DNA from: Minisyncoccus sp041663305
Lineage (GTDB): Bacteria > Patescibacteriota > Minisyncoccia > Minisyncoccales > Minisyncoccaceae
Direction of reading: 5' to 3'
Length of the DNA: 64,000 nucleotides
Assembly (NCBI GenBank): GCA_041663305.1
Contig: JBAYMT010000001.1
Span: 1-64,000 of the forward strand
Shown: positions 7,666 to 15,554 of the stretch, piece by piece
Numbering within the stretch: the stretch's first letter is position 1
Layout: each line of letters opens with the position of its first letter
The notes under the pieces: generated by a model
Database searches by the model: none
Told to the model about the DNA's origin: nothing
What the model saw: the letters and a program-made list of their open reading frames with translations, nothing else
Position numbers and translations under genes: made by a program

Positions 7666-7692
7666 TTGACAAATTTTTGCTTTTGGTATAAC
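7666..7692 (+). promoter_or_regulatory. Promoter of the tRNA pair
   Basis: TTGACA (7666-7671), a 15-base spacer and TATAAC (7687-7692), ending 17 bases before the first tRNA. It is back to back with the SPFH promoter. The short spacer resembles the promoter of the hydrolase gene at 14316. Confidence 0.6.
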
Positions 7693-7709
7693 ACATACTT
7701 GTACTTTAA

Positions 7710-7786
7710 GAGCTGGTGGCTCAGTCAGGCTAAGGCGCGCGGCTGATCGTCGCGAGATTTCACTGGTTCAAATCCAGTCCAGCTCA
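7710..7786 (+). tRNA. tRNA-Ile-like (anticodon GAT), atypical loop
   Basis: Acceptor GAGCTGG/CCAGCTC pairs perfectly with discriminator A and no encoded CCA. T-arm is ACTGG-TTCAAAT-CCAGT. The anticodon arm CGCGG-CTGATCG-TCGCG puts GAT at 34-36 but has C at position 37, where a purine is nearly universal, and G at 38. C32-G38 could pair and shrink the loop to five bases. The variable region is seven bases and the D-stem is weak. I call it isoleucine from the anticodon alone. Confidence 0.65.
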
Positions 7787-7789
7787 CTG

Positions 7790-7874
7790 GGGTTAGTAGT
7801 CTAAAGGTATGGCAACCTTTTTGCAAAAGGCGTGTTCCAAAGGAGCATTCTGAGTTCAAGTCTCAGCTAACCCA
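7790..7874 (+). tRNA. Class II tRNA with long variable arm, anticodon TGC (unusual)
   Basis: Acceptor GGGTTAG/CTAACCC and T-arm CTGAG-TTCAAGT-CTCAG pair perfectly. The variable arm is an 18-base hairpin (TGTTCC-AAA-GGAGCA), as in Leu, Ser and Tyr tRNAs. The anticodon loop TTTGCAA, closed by CCTT/AAGG, gives TGC (alanine). The G3-U70 pair that AlaRS requires is absent, since position 3:70 is G-C. Reading GCA (cysteine) instead breaks the anticodon stem. Amino-acid identity is therefore uncertain. No CCA is encoded. Confidence 0.75.
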
Positions 7875-7878
7875 TTAT

Positions 7879-7899
7879 GGAACTTCGGTTCCTTTTTTT
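7879..7899 (+). terminator. Terminator of the tRNA pair
   Basis: GGAAC-TTCG-GTTCC followed by seven T, a UUCG-capped intrinsic terminator directly after the second tRNA. Confidence 0.9.
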
Positions 7900-7907
7900 A
7901 TTTAAAA

Positions 7908-7936
7908 AACCTAGTCAAATGACTAGGCTTGTTTTT
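7908..7936. terminator. Hairpin terminator, bidirectional
   Basis: CCTAGTC-AAAT-GACTAGG with A-runs on the left and T-runs on the right, so it could stop transcription from both sides. Confidence 0.65.
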
Positions 7937-7939
7937 TAT

Positions 7940-8113
7940 TATTTCTTGCCTGAATGCTGCGAGCTAAAGCTTGCAACAGAAGGGCAAGCCCGTAGCGAAG
8001 TGGAGGAAACAATATAAATCACAAAATTTCGCGATGATTTTTCAGAAAATGAAAAATTATTTATAATCGTAAAATTTTGAGTTCTCTTTAGAACTGTGGG
8101 CGTTAGCCCATAG
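7940..8113. repeat. Hairpin-rich spacer with TGTGGGCGTTAGCCCATAG motif
   Basis: Several small hairpins but no gene. The last one (8094-8113, GGGCGTTAGCCC core) is present in exact inverted form at 10303-10322. The two copies thus bracket the lytic transglycosylase and L25 genes. The role is unknown. Confidence 0.45.
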
Positions 8114-8117
8114 ATTT

Positions 8118-9536
8118 CTATTTCAATATTCCTGCCTCTTCCAAAATATCCAAATCTTGTTGATATTTTTTCATTCTTGTTGTTACGCTATTGGCATAGC
8201 TTTTACCGGCAACATTACATTGTCCGGCATAATACCTACACGCTGCAGTGTAGGGGTCGGATATTCCTCCATTTTTCTTAAGCAATACTGCCGATGCAAG
8301 AAAGGCGTCTTTAATTGCCCAAGGGTTAGCTGCTTTTCCCAAAATAGAATCAACGTCTGTTCGGACTAGTTTCCAGGTTGAAGCAATAAACTGAGCTGGC
8401 CCCATTGCGCCTCCCCATCCATATGGTTTTCCACTAGTATACATGGCAATCCAGCATGACACTGGCGTTTTCTTGGGGTCTTTGCCAAGAGCTTTAACAA
8501 TATCTAAAAATATCGGGACATCTCTGGTAGGATTCATTACTCTAGGCTTATATGAACCAGAAAGATTTGTTCCGTTTCCTGTGTCAAAATCTGTCACATA
8601 GCACTGCCCCACGTTACCTCCATAAAGTCCGTTTCTGTATGATTCTTGGTGGATAATGGCAAGAATTAATGCAGCTTTGATTCCAGTCGCTTTTTCAGCA
8701 AATTTGGCCAATTTTGCCGCTTCTCCAAAGGCAATACCGCCGCCTTCTGTATCTGCTAGTTCAAACAAGGCGCTGCTTATCTTGGCTGCTTTAGTGTCCA
8801 AGTCTTTTTTCTCGGCCAGTTTTGCCTGATATTCTTTTTCGGTAAGGTTTAGATATTCTTGCCTTTCCTTTTTAGTCAGGTCTGTTTCTGCCTTTTGTTC
8901 TCCTTGGATTATGACTAGGTTTTTAAGCTGGTCGGTTTGGTCTTCCAGCGTAGCTTTTTTGTCGATAAGAGATGTATTCAAACTTTCAAGGTTTTCCAAG
9001 ATATCTTTATTTTTTTGCCCCAATGTTTCCATATAAAGCATATCGTCAAAAAAATCGGCTAGACTGTTACTAGTGATTAAAATTTCAAAAAATGATTTTT
9101 CATCTTCTTGTTTTGCAGCGCGCAGAATATCGGTTATCTTTTGCTGTTGTCCGCTAATACTTACACTTGTTTCGTCGATGGATTTTGATGTATCTTCAAT
9201 TTGGTTGCCAAAAACTTTGATTGCTACTTTTGATTGTGATATCTGATTTTCCAGTTCTTTTATCCTTTTACTCAAAGAATTGACTTGATTTTGAAGTGTC
9301 TTTTTTTTAGACCCTGTTTCCGATATTTCTGCCTGAACCTTTTTCCCTTTTTCGTTTAAATAAGCCAAACAATCATTGCAAAGTTTTTCGCATTCTTCTT
9401 TTGATATTTTTTTACATTCTTCTTCCCATTTTCCCGAATCGCACATCGCTGCCATGTCATATGCTGCCAAAATACTAGCTGCAGGAATTGTTAAAAAAAG
9501 AAGTGAAAGAAAGATGCTCTTTTTAAATAAATTCAT
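8118..9536 (-). CDS. Secreted coiled-coil lytic transglycosylase-like protein
   Basis: A 472-residue exported protein. The signal peptide (about residues 1-24) ends A-A-Y after a hydrophobic core. A Cys-rich stretch (about 32-58) follows, then a long coiled coil (about 60-265) like the regulatory half of EnvC/PcsB-type murein hydrolase activators. The C-terminal half is a lysozyme/SLT-like domain. It has the putative catalytic Glu in IIHQES, and GGAMGPAQFIAST as the family's GxxGxxQ motif. It probably cleaves or binds peptidoglycan during growth or division. Monocistronic. Confidence 0.8.
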   Translation of the reverse strand: MNLFKKSIFLSLLFLTIPAASILAAYDMAAMCDSGKWEEECKKISKEECEKLCNDCLAYLNEKGKKVQAEISETGSKKKTLQNQVNSLSKRIKELENQISQSKVAIKVFGNQIEDTSKSIDETSVSISGQQQKITDILRAAKQEDEKSFFEILITSNSLADFFDDMLYMETLGQKNKDILENLESLNTSLIDKKATLEDQTDQLKNLVIIQGEQKAETDLTKKERQEYLNLTEKEYQAKLAEKKDLDTKAAKISSALFELADTEGGGIAFGEAAKLAKFAEKATGIKAALILAIIHQESYRNGLYGGNVGQCYVTDFDTGNGTNLSGSYKPRVMNPTRDVPIFLDIVKALGKDPKKTPVSCWIAMYTSGKPYGWGGAMGPAQFIASTWKLVRTDVDSILGKAANPWAIKDAFLASAVLLKKNGGISDPYTAACRYYAGQCNVAGKSYANSVTTRMKKYQQDLDILEEAGILK

Positions 9537-9593
9537 TCCTCTATAAGTTTTTATAATTATTCAACAGGTTAATTATACAACTTTTGCATAAAA

Positions 9594-9628
9594 AAAAGAA
9601 GTGCATATTTTGCACTCCTTTTTCACAA
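9594..9628 (-). terminator. Terminator after rplY
   Basis: Minus strand GAGTGCA-AAATA-TGCACTTC followed by eight T, just beyond the L25 stop codon. Confidence 0.8.
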
Positions 9629-9632
9629 AAAA

Positions 9633-10253
9633 CTATTCTCCTTCTTTCTTTTCCTCCTTCTTTTCTTCTTTCTTTTCTGTTGGCTCTTCTACTGCTTCTG
9701 CTACTGTAGGTGCTAATTCCGCATCTACATCTTCTGGAGCCATAATCTGAACAATCACTTCTTCTGCATGGCTTATTACCGTAACACCAGCTGGCAGTTT
9801 TACATCTTTCACCGTAATATGGCTGCCTAATTCTGTTAAATTAGAAACATCTATTTCTATTTTAGCCGGCAAGTCTTTTGGAAGAGCCTTGATAGCCAAT
9901 TCGTGCATATTGGTAATAATCGTTCCTCCAAGACTGATTGCAGGAGCTGTTCCTACCAATTCCAATGGAACTTCTGTTTCTACTTCGTGTTTCAAATCTG
10001 GTTGGTAAAAATCAACGTGGATTGCTTCCATACTCATTGGGTCGTGCTGAGTATCATAAACCATAACGGAATATTTTTTCCCATCTAATTCCAATTCGAT
10101 CAATGACTCTCCGGCAGCTTTGAATACTTTTTCAAAATCTTTTCCATTAACTTCTATTTTGATGTTTTCAATATTTGGACCATACATGATTGCAGGAATA
10201 GTTTCTATGCTACTGCATCTGTCTGTCCTTTTGTTGGCTTTCAATGAAATCAT
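9633..10253 (-). CDS. rplY: 50S ribosomal protein L25 (CTC form)
   Basis: A 206-residue L25/TL5/CTC family protein that binds 5S rRNA. The N-terminal 5S-binding domain (about 1-88) starts with LKANKRTD and includes AIMYGPN. The C-terminal beta domain (about 90-180) has the ISLGGTIITNMHELAIKALP block typical of CTC proteins. The tail is a low-complexity Glu/Lys run. Length matches the long form. It is transcribed alone. Confidence 0.93.
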   Translation of the reverse strand: MISLKANKRTDRCSSIETIPAIMYGPNIENIKIEVNGKDFEKVFKAAGESLIELELDGKKYSVMVYDTQHDPMSMEAIHVDFYQPDLKHEVETEVPLELVGTAPAISLGGTIITNMHELAIKALPKDLPAKIEIDVSNLTELGSHITVKDVKLPAGVTVISHAEEVIVQIMAPEDVDAELAPTVAEAVEEPTEKKEEKKEEKKEGE

Positions 10254-10494
10254 ATCTATTATACTTACTTTTGTTTATTATTGTTTTAATTTCCAATAGA
10301 AAACTATGGGCTAACGCCCACAAGTCCTAAAACTGATTTTCTTAAATATAGAAAACAATAACCTATTTTGGGGGTTTTTGCAAGTTGTTCGTAAAAAGTA
10401 ACTCGTAACTAGTAATTCGTACAATGTTAGCTTACTAAAGCAAGCTTAACTGGAATATTGTAAACCCTTTTTAAAAGGAGCATTAAGTGATTAG
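10254..10494. other. Intergenic: inverted hairpin copy and partial repeat C
   Basis: Holds the inverted partner of the 8.1-kb hairpin (10303-10322). It also holds a partial family C repeat (about 10388-10425, GTAACTCGTAACTAGTAATTC) and an AAAGGAGC-containing spacer. No gene is seen. Confidence 0.5.
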
Positions 10495-11490
10495 CTAAAT
10501 AAAGTCGGATATTTCTATGGTTATTTTTTCCTTATCGGCTAACTTGTTTTGTTTTTTAGAAAGCAATCCATTAATTGATCCCATTTCCAACAAGCACCCT
10601 TTAGCATTAGCTATACCCAGTCGAATGGCATATTCTATATCATGCTCGTCTTTTATCAAAGCTGAAATAAAAGCCGCAGCAAATGCATCACCGGCCCCTG
10701 TAGTGTCTACTGGTTTTACTTTTTTTGCCGTAGCTTCATAAATTTTATCTCCGCAAACTACCGTAACACCATATTCTCCTTTTGTTATTACAATTATCCC
10801 TTTATATACTTTAGCAATTGCTTTAATTATCTTTTCTTCTTCGTTGTAATTTATTTTGGTTAAAACAGAGGCTTCTTCTAGGTTAAGAATCAATACATCT
10901 GTCATATCAAACACCTGTTGCAATTTATTTTTTGGAAGAACCAATTGCGACCCTCCCAGATTAACAGCTGTTTTTATATTCTTGTTTTTTGCATGAACTA
11001 AAATGTTTCCTGCAATAGAACTTAATCTTCCTGATAGTGGCGCCAAATAAAACCATCTAGATTGAAGTTTTTTCCAATTAATTTCATTTTCTTTCAAGCA
11101 ATCCGATGCTCCGCGATATACTAGAATAGTCCTATCCTCGTTTGGAGGAATCATTATAACGGATGTGTTTGTTTTCTTTTCTTTTGCTATCTTTACAAAA
11201 GATGTGTTAATCTTTCTTTCTTTTAAATAATTTAAAATTTCTCGCCCTCCAATGTCTTCTCCAACCGATCCGCAGTATGCGGTTTTTAATCCTTGAAGAG
11301 CAAAGGTAGTTGCAGTATTAACGCCTCCTCCTCCAAAATTAGTGTTGATATTGGAAATGTCTATTTTTGATCCAAGATTAAAAAATATTCCCCTATCAAC
11401 GATTAAGTTTACTTCTTTTTTAATTTTTGCCTTGGGAAGATTGAGCGCAATGTCCCATGCGGCAGATCCAAAAGTTATAACGTCAAACAT
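10495..11490 (-). CDS. PfkB-family carbohydrate/nucleoside kinase
   Basis: A 331-residue ribokinase-fold kinase. The N-terminal GSAAWDIALNLP and FGGGGVNTA segments match the PfkB substrate-binding face. The C-terminal signature DTTGAGDAFAAAF (about 262-274) carries the catalytic Asp and the anion hole. Substrate cannot be set from sequence; ribokinase, fructokinase and adenosine kinase are all possible. It is followed downstream on the same strand only by a repeat-containing gap, so it appears monocistronic. Confidence 0.88.
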   Translation of the reverse strand: MFDVITFGSAAWDIALNLPKAKIKKEVNLIVDRGIFFNLGSKIDISNINTNFGGGGVNTATTFALQGLKTAYCGSVGEDIGGREILNYLKERKINTSFVKIAKEKKTNTSVIMIPPNEDRTILVYRGASDCLKENEINWKKLQSRWFYLAPLSGRLSSIAGNILVHAKNKNIKTAVNLGGSQLVLPKNKLQQVFDMTDVLILNLEEASVLTKINYNEEEKIIKAIAKVYKGIIVITKGEYGVTVVCGDKIYEATAKKVKPVDTTGAGDAFAAAFISALIKDEHDIEYAIRLGIANAKGCLLEMGSINGLLSKKQNKLADKEKITIEISDFI

Positions 11491-11547
11491 AAGTGGATTA
11501 GTGATTAGTCCGCCTACGCCCTTGGGCTACGGCGAGATAAATGATTA
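11491..11547 (-). repeat. Family C repeat, partial copy
   Basis: Minus strand ATTTATCTCGCCGTAGCCC...GGCGTAGGCGGACTAATCACTAATCC. This matches the right half of the elements at 33185-33352 and 55085-55285. Confidence 0.55.
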
Positions 11548-11643
11548 ATGGCCGAAAAGTGTTACTAGTGTAATGATAAGCAAGAAGATTATGAAAATTA
11601 TGTCTAGAATTAAGGCAACAATATTTCCTGATTCATTGTTCAT
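11545..11643 (-). CDS. 32-residue single-span membrane peptide
   Basis: A small open frame beginning MNNESGNIVALIL and ending LVTLFGH, with one hydrophobic span of about 22 residues. Its ATG overlaps the TGA stop of the upstream CoA-ligase alpha gene as ATGA, the usual sign of translational coupling. Two similar small membrane peptides lie near 49.6-49.9 kb. Function unknown. The coupling is the main support that it is a real gene. Confidence 0.55.
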   Translation of the reverse strand: MNNESGNIVALILDIIFIIFLLIITLVTLFGH

Positions 11644-13007
11644 AGGCCCTCTTTGATTAGATTTTTAATAGATTTTACTGCTCGTTTAAGATCTGAATAA
11701 TTAGGAATGTTATTTTTTTCTAATAGTTTGATAGCGTCTGAAACTAATTCTCCTCCCAAAAAACAACAAACAATCGATTTTTTAGGATACTTCTTTTGCA
11801 TTTCAATGATTATTTTTGCATTTTCTAGCGGAGCGGTCATTATTTGCGTAGTTTCAATCACTATCAGTCCCTTTATTTTTTCTTGAGCCAAAAATGCATC
11901 TATCCCTGCCAAATATCTATCTGGTAAGGCATCTCCCAATAAGTCTAATGGATTTCTTTTTGTAACAACGGCACTCAGCACATCTTTTTTATCAATCCTT
12001 TTTATATCTTCTTCGGTTATTTCTACCAGATTTATTTTTTCCATTTCGCAATAATCGGTGGCCAAAACTCCGGCCCCTCCGCCATTCGTAACAATTCCTA
12101 TTCCGTTTCCACATCTAGGCTGCATAAGTAATGCTTTGGTCGAATCAAAAAGCTCTTCTAAGGTATCAACTAGCATTACACCCGATTGCCTAAAGGCAGT
12201 TTCATAAATTTGGGCATTTCCAGCAATGCTTCCCGTGTGAGTGGCAGCGGCTTTTTGCCCAGCATCACTTCTTCCTGATTTAATGGCAATAATGGGTTTC
12301 TTTTTTGAAACTTCGGAGGCGATTTCCATAAAGCGGCGGCCATTTTTAATCCCTTCAACGTATATGCAAATTACTTTTGTATGTTTGTCCTCGCCCAAAT
12401 ACAAAAGGAAGTCTGATAAATCCAAATCGGCTTCATTTCCATATGATACCAGTTTTGAAAAGCCCATTCCCTCTTTATTCATATAGTCCATAAAAGAGTT
12501 TAGCAGGGCGCCCGATTGCGACAAAAAGCCAATATGTCCTTTTAGCGGAGACACAGGAGCAAAAGATGCATTTAAATCAATCTCCGAATTGATTATACCC
12601 AAGCAATTCGGGCCGATTAAGGGGATCTTGGCGGCTCTCAATAACGAAACTATTTCTTCTTCCCTCTTTTTTCCTTCTTCTCCCAGTTCGCCAAAACCCG
12701 ATGCTACAATAATTACACCGCCAACTTTTTTCTTAATGCAGCTTTTTATTATCTGAAGGGTAATCTTTGCTGGAACAGCAATAATTACCAGATCTATTAC
12801 TTTTTTTATGTTGGTGATATCAGGATACGTTTTTTCGCCAAAAATTTCCTTATCAAAAGGATTTACTAAAAAAATATCTCTTTTTTTAGAGCCCTTGAAA
12901 AGGTTTTTTACTAAGCCAAAACCCACTGTTTTCTCTTCGTTGCTAGCTCCGACTATCGCTACAGATTTTGGATTAAATATTTTTTCTAATTTTGTTAGTG
13001 TTGGCAT
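11640..13007 (-). CDS. acdA: Acyl-CoA synthetase (ADP-forming), alpha subunit
   Basis: The 455-residue CoA-binding and ligase part of an ADP-forming acetate-CoA ligase. Residues 1-130 are a Rossmann CoA-binding domain (SVAIVGASNEEKTVGFG). Succinyl-CoA-synthetase-like domains follow, with FLSQSGALL and the phospho-His loop ATHTGSIAG near residue 255. It acts with the ATP-grasp subunit encoded 6 bases upstream to make ATP from acyl-CoA, ADP and phosphate. Together with the 2-oxoacid oxidoreductase at 27.5-30.4 kb this gives substrate-level phosphorylation. Confidence 0.88.
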   Translation of the reverse strand: MPTLTKLEKIFNPKSVAIVGASNEEKTVGFGLVKNLFKGSKKRDIFLVNPFDKEIFGEKTYPDITNIKKVIDLVIIAVPAKITLQIIKSCIKKKVGGVIIVASGFGELGEEGKKREEEIVSLLRAAKIPLIGPNCLGIINSEIDLNASFAPVSPLKGHIGFLSQSGALLNSFMDYMNKEGMGFSKLVSYGNEADLDLSDFLLYLGEDKHTKVICIYVEGIKNGRRFMEIASEVSKKKPIIAIKSGRSDAGQKAAATHTGSIAGNAQIYETAFRQSGVMLVDTLEELFDSTKALLMQPRCGNGIGIVTNGGGAGVLATDYCEMEKINLVEITEEDIKRIDKKDVLSAVVTKRNPLDLLGDALPDRYLAGIDAFLAQEKIKGLIVIETTQIMTAPLENAKIIIEMQKKYPKKSIVCCFLGGELVSDAIKLLEKNNIPNYSDLKRAVKSIKNLIKEGL

Positions 13008-13013
13008 AAAAAA

Positions 13014-13646
13014 TCAGATTATTATCCTAAAGTCGGCTAATTTCGCATATTCTTCATTCACGATTACCGGATTAAAGTCCATTCCAATGATATTGGTTTC
13101 CTTCATAGACATTTTGGATAAATTAACAATTATTTCGGCAATCTTGGAAATATTTACATCGTCTCCTGTTCGGTAGCCTTCAAGAATCTTATATCCTTTT
13201 ATTTCGTGTATCATTTCTAGAGACTGCTCTTTGTTCACCGGGGCAATGCGAAAAGAGACATCTTTTAATACCTCTATAAATATTCCTCCCAGTCCAAACA
13301 TCATAACGGGACCGAATTGTTCGTCCCTTTTCATTCCCATGGCTATTTCTTTTCCATTGAGCATTTTTTGAACCAAAATTCCTTCAATGTTCCTTCCTTT
13401 GGTGTTTTCGTTTATCTGGTTCCAGGCGTTAATAAATTCTTCCTCATTTTTGATATTGGCCTTAACGCCGCCAATTTCAGATTTATGGAAAATAGTTCTT
13501 GAGTGTATTTTAAGCACAACCGGAAAACCGATTTTTTTGGCGTATGCAAGAGCTTTGTCTGAAAAATTAAAAATTTCCGTTTCGCAATACGGTATTTTAT
13601 ATTTATTCAATAGTTTTCTTGTTTCTTCGAAACTTAATATTTCCAT
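13014..13646 (-). CDS. acdB: Acyl-CoA synthetase (ADP-forming), ATP-grasp beta subunit
   Basis: A 210-residue ATP-grasp protein. FPVVLKIHS and HKSEIGGVK form the nucleotide-binding strand region, and FGPVMMFGLGGIFIEV the central sheet. NPVIVNEEYAKLADFRI is the C-terminal metal-binding strand, with D and N in MDFNP. Length and motifs match the beta subunit of archaeal-type Acd. It is the promoter-proximal gene of the acdB-acdA-small peptide operon. Confidence 0.87.
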   Translation of the reverse strand: MEILSFEETRKLLNKYKIPYCETEIFNFSDKALAYAKKIGFPVVLKIHSRTIFHKSEIGGVKANIKNEEEFINAWNQINENTKGRNIEGILVQKMLNGKEIAMGMKRDEQFGPVMMFGLGGIFIEVLKDVSFRIAPVNKEQSLEMIHEIKGYKILEGYRTGDDVNISKIAEIIVNLSKMSMKETNIIGMDFNPVIVNEEYAKLADFRIII

Positions 13647-13711
13647 TGCAATTTTATTATATCAAATTAAGAAAACGAAAGCAAAAAGCTTTTACTATTC
13701 CCGTCCTCTTG

Positions 13712-13740
13712 TTTGTCATTCCCGTGAAAACGGGAATCTA
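13712..13740. repeat. CATTCCCG-type palindrome
   Basis: GTCATTCCCGTGAAAACGGGAATC, a CCCGT/ACGGG hairpin flanked by GTCATT and AATC. It is a REP-like unit of a kind widespread in bacterial genomes. It is similar in design to family B here but different in sequence. Confidence 0.6.
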
Positions 13741-13746
13741 ATTTTA

Positions 13747-13835
13747 GAAATAAAAAAAGACCTATAAGGTCAAATAAATTATCCATTTATTTTATTGCTT
13801 TATTAAAAAATCCCTTACTAAATTTAGTAAGGGTT
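13747..13835. terminator. Two hairpins between convergent or tandem genes
   Basis: AGACC-TATAA-GGTC at about 13758-13771, and CCCTTAC-TAAATTTA-GTAAGGG at about 13812-13833. The second overlaps the 3' end of the downstream minus-strand gene. Likely terminators. Confidence 0.5.
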
Positions 13836-14159
13836 TGGATACCACCATTCGTATCCAGCATTAAAGAATGATTCTCCTATGCAAAATAGCGATAACACCC
13901 CCAAAATCATGCTGCATGACACAGGACTAATGAGTACCAATAGGATTGGTACTGCGACACATGCCCACAGTGACACCAGTGGTGTATCCTTTTCTTTTTC
14001 CAATTTTCCTATTTTATTAAAAAATATTGCCATTAAGGAAATCACTGGAAGAATCAAAACAGATAACAGCGCAGCCGGCAAACCTACAACTAGCTCCACA
14101 AAGGATATCGACAAGCCGACAATCCCGATCACTAACGTGACCTTTTCAATGAACTGCAT
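13824..14159 (-). CDS. Small multi-pass membrane protein, unknown
   Basis: A 111-residue protein with three hydrophobic segments (about 8-38, 60-82, 83-100) and a short basic/acidic loop (NKIGKLEKEKD). No family recognised. It lies in a run of small membrane genes of unknown function between the Acd operon and pth. Confidence 0.5.
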   Translation of the reverse strand: MQFIEKVTLVIGIVGLSISFVELVVGLPAALLSVLILPVISLMAIFFNKIGKLEKEKDTPLVSLWACVAVPILLVLISPVSCSMILGVLSLFCIGESFFNAGYEWWYPNPY

Positions 14160-14315
14160 AGGTTATGTTATAACACAATTGTGCAATAAGTCAATAGTTA
14201 CTGGTAATGTGCATAAACATATGACGGTTTTTAGACATAAAAACATCTTTTGAGTCAATTTTTCAAATAAAAAAAGAAGCTTTACGAAACCATTATTTTG
14301 GTTGCTTCTACGTTG

Positions 14316-15008
14316 TTATATCCCTAATCTTTGCTCAATTATTCCAATGATTACTGGTAGGGCACTGTTATTGATATTATCACCTTCTTTTTGAGGAATA
14401 AGATGGTGACCACAATCAACTTCTGTACCTTTTCCGTAGGGATCAGCTGACTTGCGTGGGACAACCTTATCCCTCTTTCCGTAGATGTAGTACGCACTAA
14501 ATGGGTACCCATCTGCCTTTCTTAATCTTTCCAGAAATTCGCTTCCTGGAAGGAGTTGAAACAGGAGCGGAACATTGCAAATGTATTTTGCCAAAAATTT
14601 TAATATCGGCAAAACAATTATATTCGCTCTCTTTCCAAACATTGCTCTTGAAAAACCCCTGTTTGGTGTTCCAACCAAAATCATATTTTCTGGTGGGAAT
14701 AATCCTTGATTACAGAGATATCTTGCAATCAATCCTCCAAGACTGTGACCCATAATTAGGACGGGCACATCAGGATATTCCTCTTTCATTCTTTCATACG
14801 CAACTCTCACGATGGATGCGTATTGTTCGACTGTAAGGTGGGACTTGAACTTTGCAAATCTCCCCTTCCCGTCGAGGTAATCTGGAACAACCACCTTAAC
14901 GCCAGAGATTTTCTCCAATATCCTTACAAACAGGGTATCTTTCCACGCACCTGCTTCTGACCATCCTTGGATGGCAAAGACAATTAAAAGAACCTCTTTT
15001 CCATTCAC
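14316..15008 (-). CDS. Alpha/beta hydrolase (lipase/PGAP1-like)
   Basis: A 230-residue serine hydrolase. The nucleophile elbow is GHSLGG near residue 88. The acid is probably the Asp in YGKRDKVVP and the base His is in CGHHL near the C-terminus. LVGTPNRGF after the elbow is common in PGAP1/lipase-type esterases. The start codon is GTG (15006-15008) preceded by TTAGGAG. The ATG two bases later is out of frame. Substrate unknown. No signal peptide, so cytoplasmic. Confidence 0.8.
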   Translation of the reverse strand: MNGKEVLLIVFAIQGWSEAGAWKDTLFVRILEKISGVKVVVPDYLDGKGRFAKFKSHLTVEQYASIVRVAYERMKEEYPDVPVLIMGHSLGGLIARYLCNQGLFPPENMILVGTPNRGFSRAMFGKRANIIVLPILKFLAKYICNVPLLFQLLPGSEFLERLRKADGYPFSAYYIYGKRDKVVPRKSADPYGKGTEVDCGHHLIPQKEGDNINNSALPVIIGIIEQRLGI

Positions 15009-15036
15009 TCAAATCAACTCCTAACTAACTGCTATA

Positions 15037-15063
15037 ATTATACAATATTACGATATTTGTCAA
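15037..15063 (-). promoter_or_regulatory. Promoter of the hydrolase gene
   Basis: Minus strand TTGACA (15058-15063), 15-base spacer, TATAAT (15037-15042). It sits in a block duplicated at about 15490-15600. Confidence 0.6.
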
Positions 15064-15101
15064 GGCTGTTATAAACGTTTAAAATATTTTATACTGTGTT
15101 T

Positions 15102-15164
15102 ATGCTTATTGTTACTGGACTTGGAAATCCTGGAAAGGAATTTGAGAATCAATTTTATAAATAA
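15102..15164 (+). pseudogene. Truncated duplicate of the pth start
   Basis: The frame begins MLIVTGLGNPGKEFE, matching the first 15 residues of pth at 15555 with two substitutions, then runs into unrelated NQFYK and a stop. The upstream 60 bases are duplicated as well. It is a 20-codon remnant, not a working hydrolase. Confidence 0.8.
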
Positions 15165-15176
15165 AAAAAGCCTTTT

Positions 15177-15479
15177 TTAAGGGCATGCCTTTTTAGATTT
15201 TAGGACCAAGCCCATTATCCCAAAAAGGGTAAAAATGCTTAACAAAGAGATCGGTGCCGCTTTCAGATCGCCCAGACTCACAAGCCCCAAGGACACAGCC
15301 GTAAACAGGAGACCCCCACTCATTAGGCAATAAACCACGACATATACCAAGTACTTTTGTCGTTGAGACAGACGCCTTGCGCTATTCAGCAGGTCTGAAG
15401 CGCACACGTGTGCCAGCCCCGCAATTACGAGCCCAATCACCCATACCTCTTCGATTTCGATTGTTATCATTGTAATCAA
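15177..15479 (-). CDS. Small three-span membrane protein, unknown
   Basis: A 100-residue protein with hydrophobic segments at about 12-30, 45-66 and 74-93, and a basic loop (RRLSQRQK). No family recognised. It sits between the two copies of the duplicated pth-promoter block, so it may have been brought in with, or trapped by, that duplication. It has its own promoter at 15488-15516. Confidence 0.5.
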   Translation of the reverse strand: MITMITIEIEEVWVIGLVIAGLAHVCASDLLNSARRLSQRQKYLVYVVVYCLMSGGLLFTAVSLGLVSLGDLKAAPISLLSIFTLFGIMGLVLKSKKACP

Positions 15480-15487
15480 CTGGTGTA

Positions 15488-15516
15488 ACTATACAATATA
15501 TAAGTAATATTGTCAA
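15488..15516 (-). promoter_or_regulatory. Promoter of the 100-residue membrane protein
   Basis: Minus strand TTGACA (15511-15516), 17-base spacer, TATAGT (15488-15493). It is back to back with the pth promoter (-10 TATACT at 15543-15548). Confidence 0.6.
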
Positions 15517-15554
15517 GGCTGTTATAAACGTTTAAAATATTTTATACTGTTCTT

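Noticed and set aside
7790..7874. Reading the class II tRNA as tRNA-Cys(GCA)
   Set aside because: Shifting the loop to put GCA at 34-36 leaves only three weak anticodon-stem pairs and a C-C clash, while TGC gives four good pairs.
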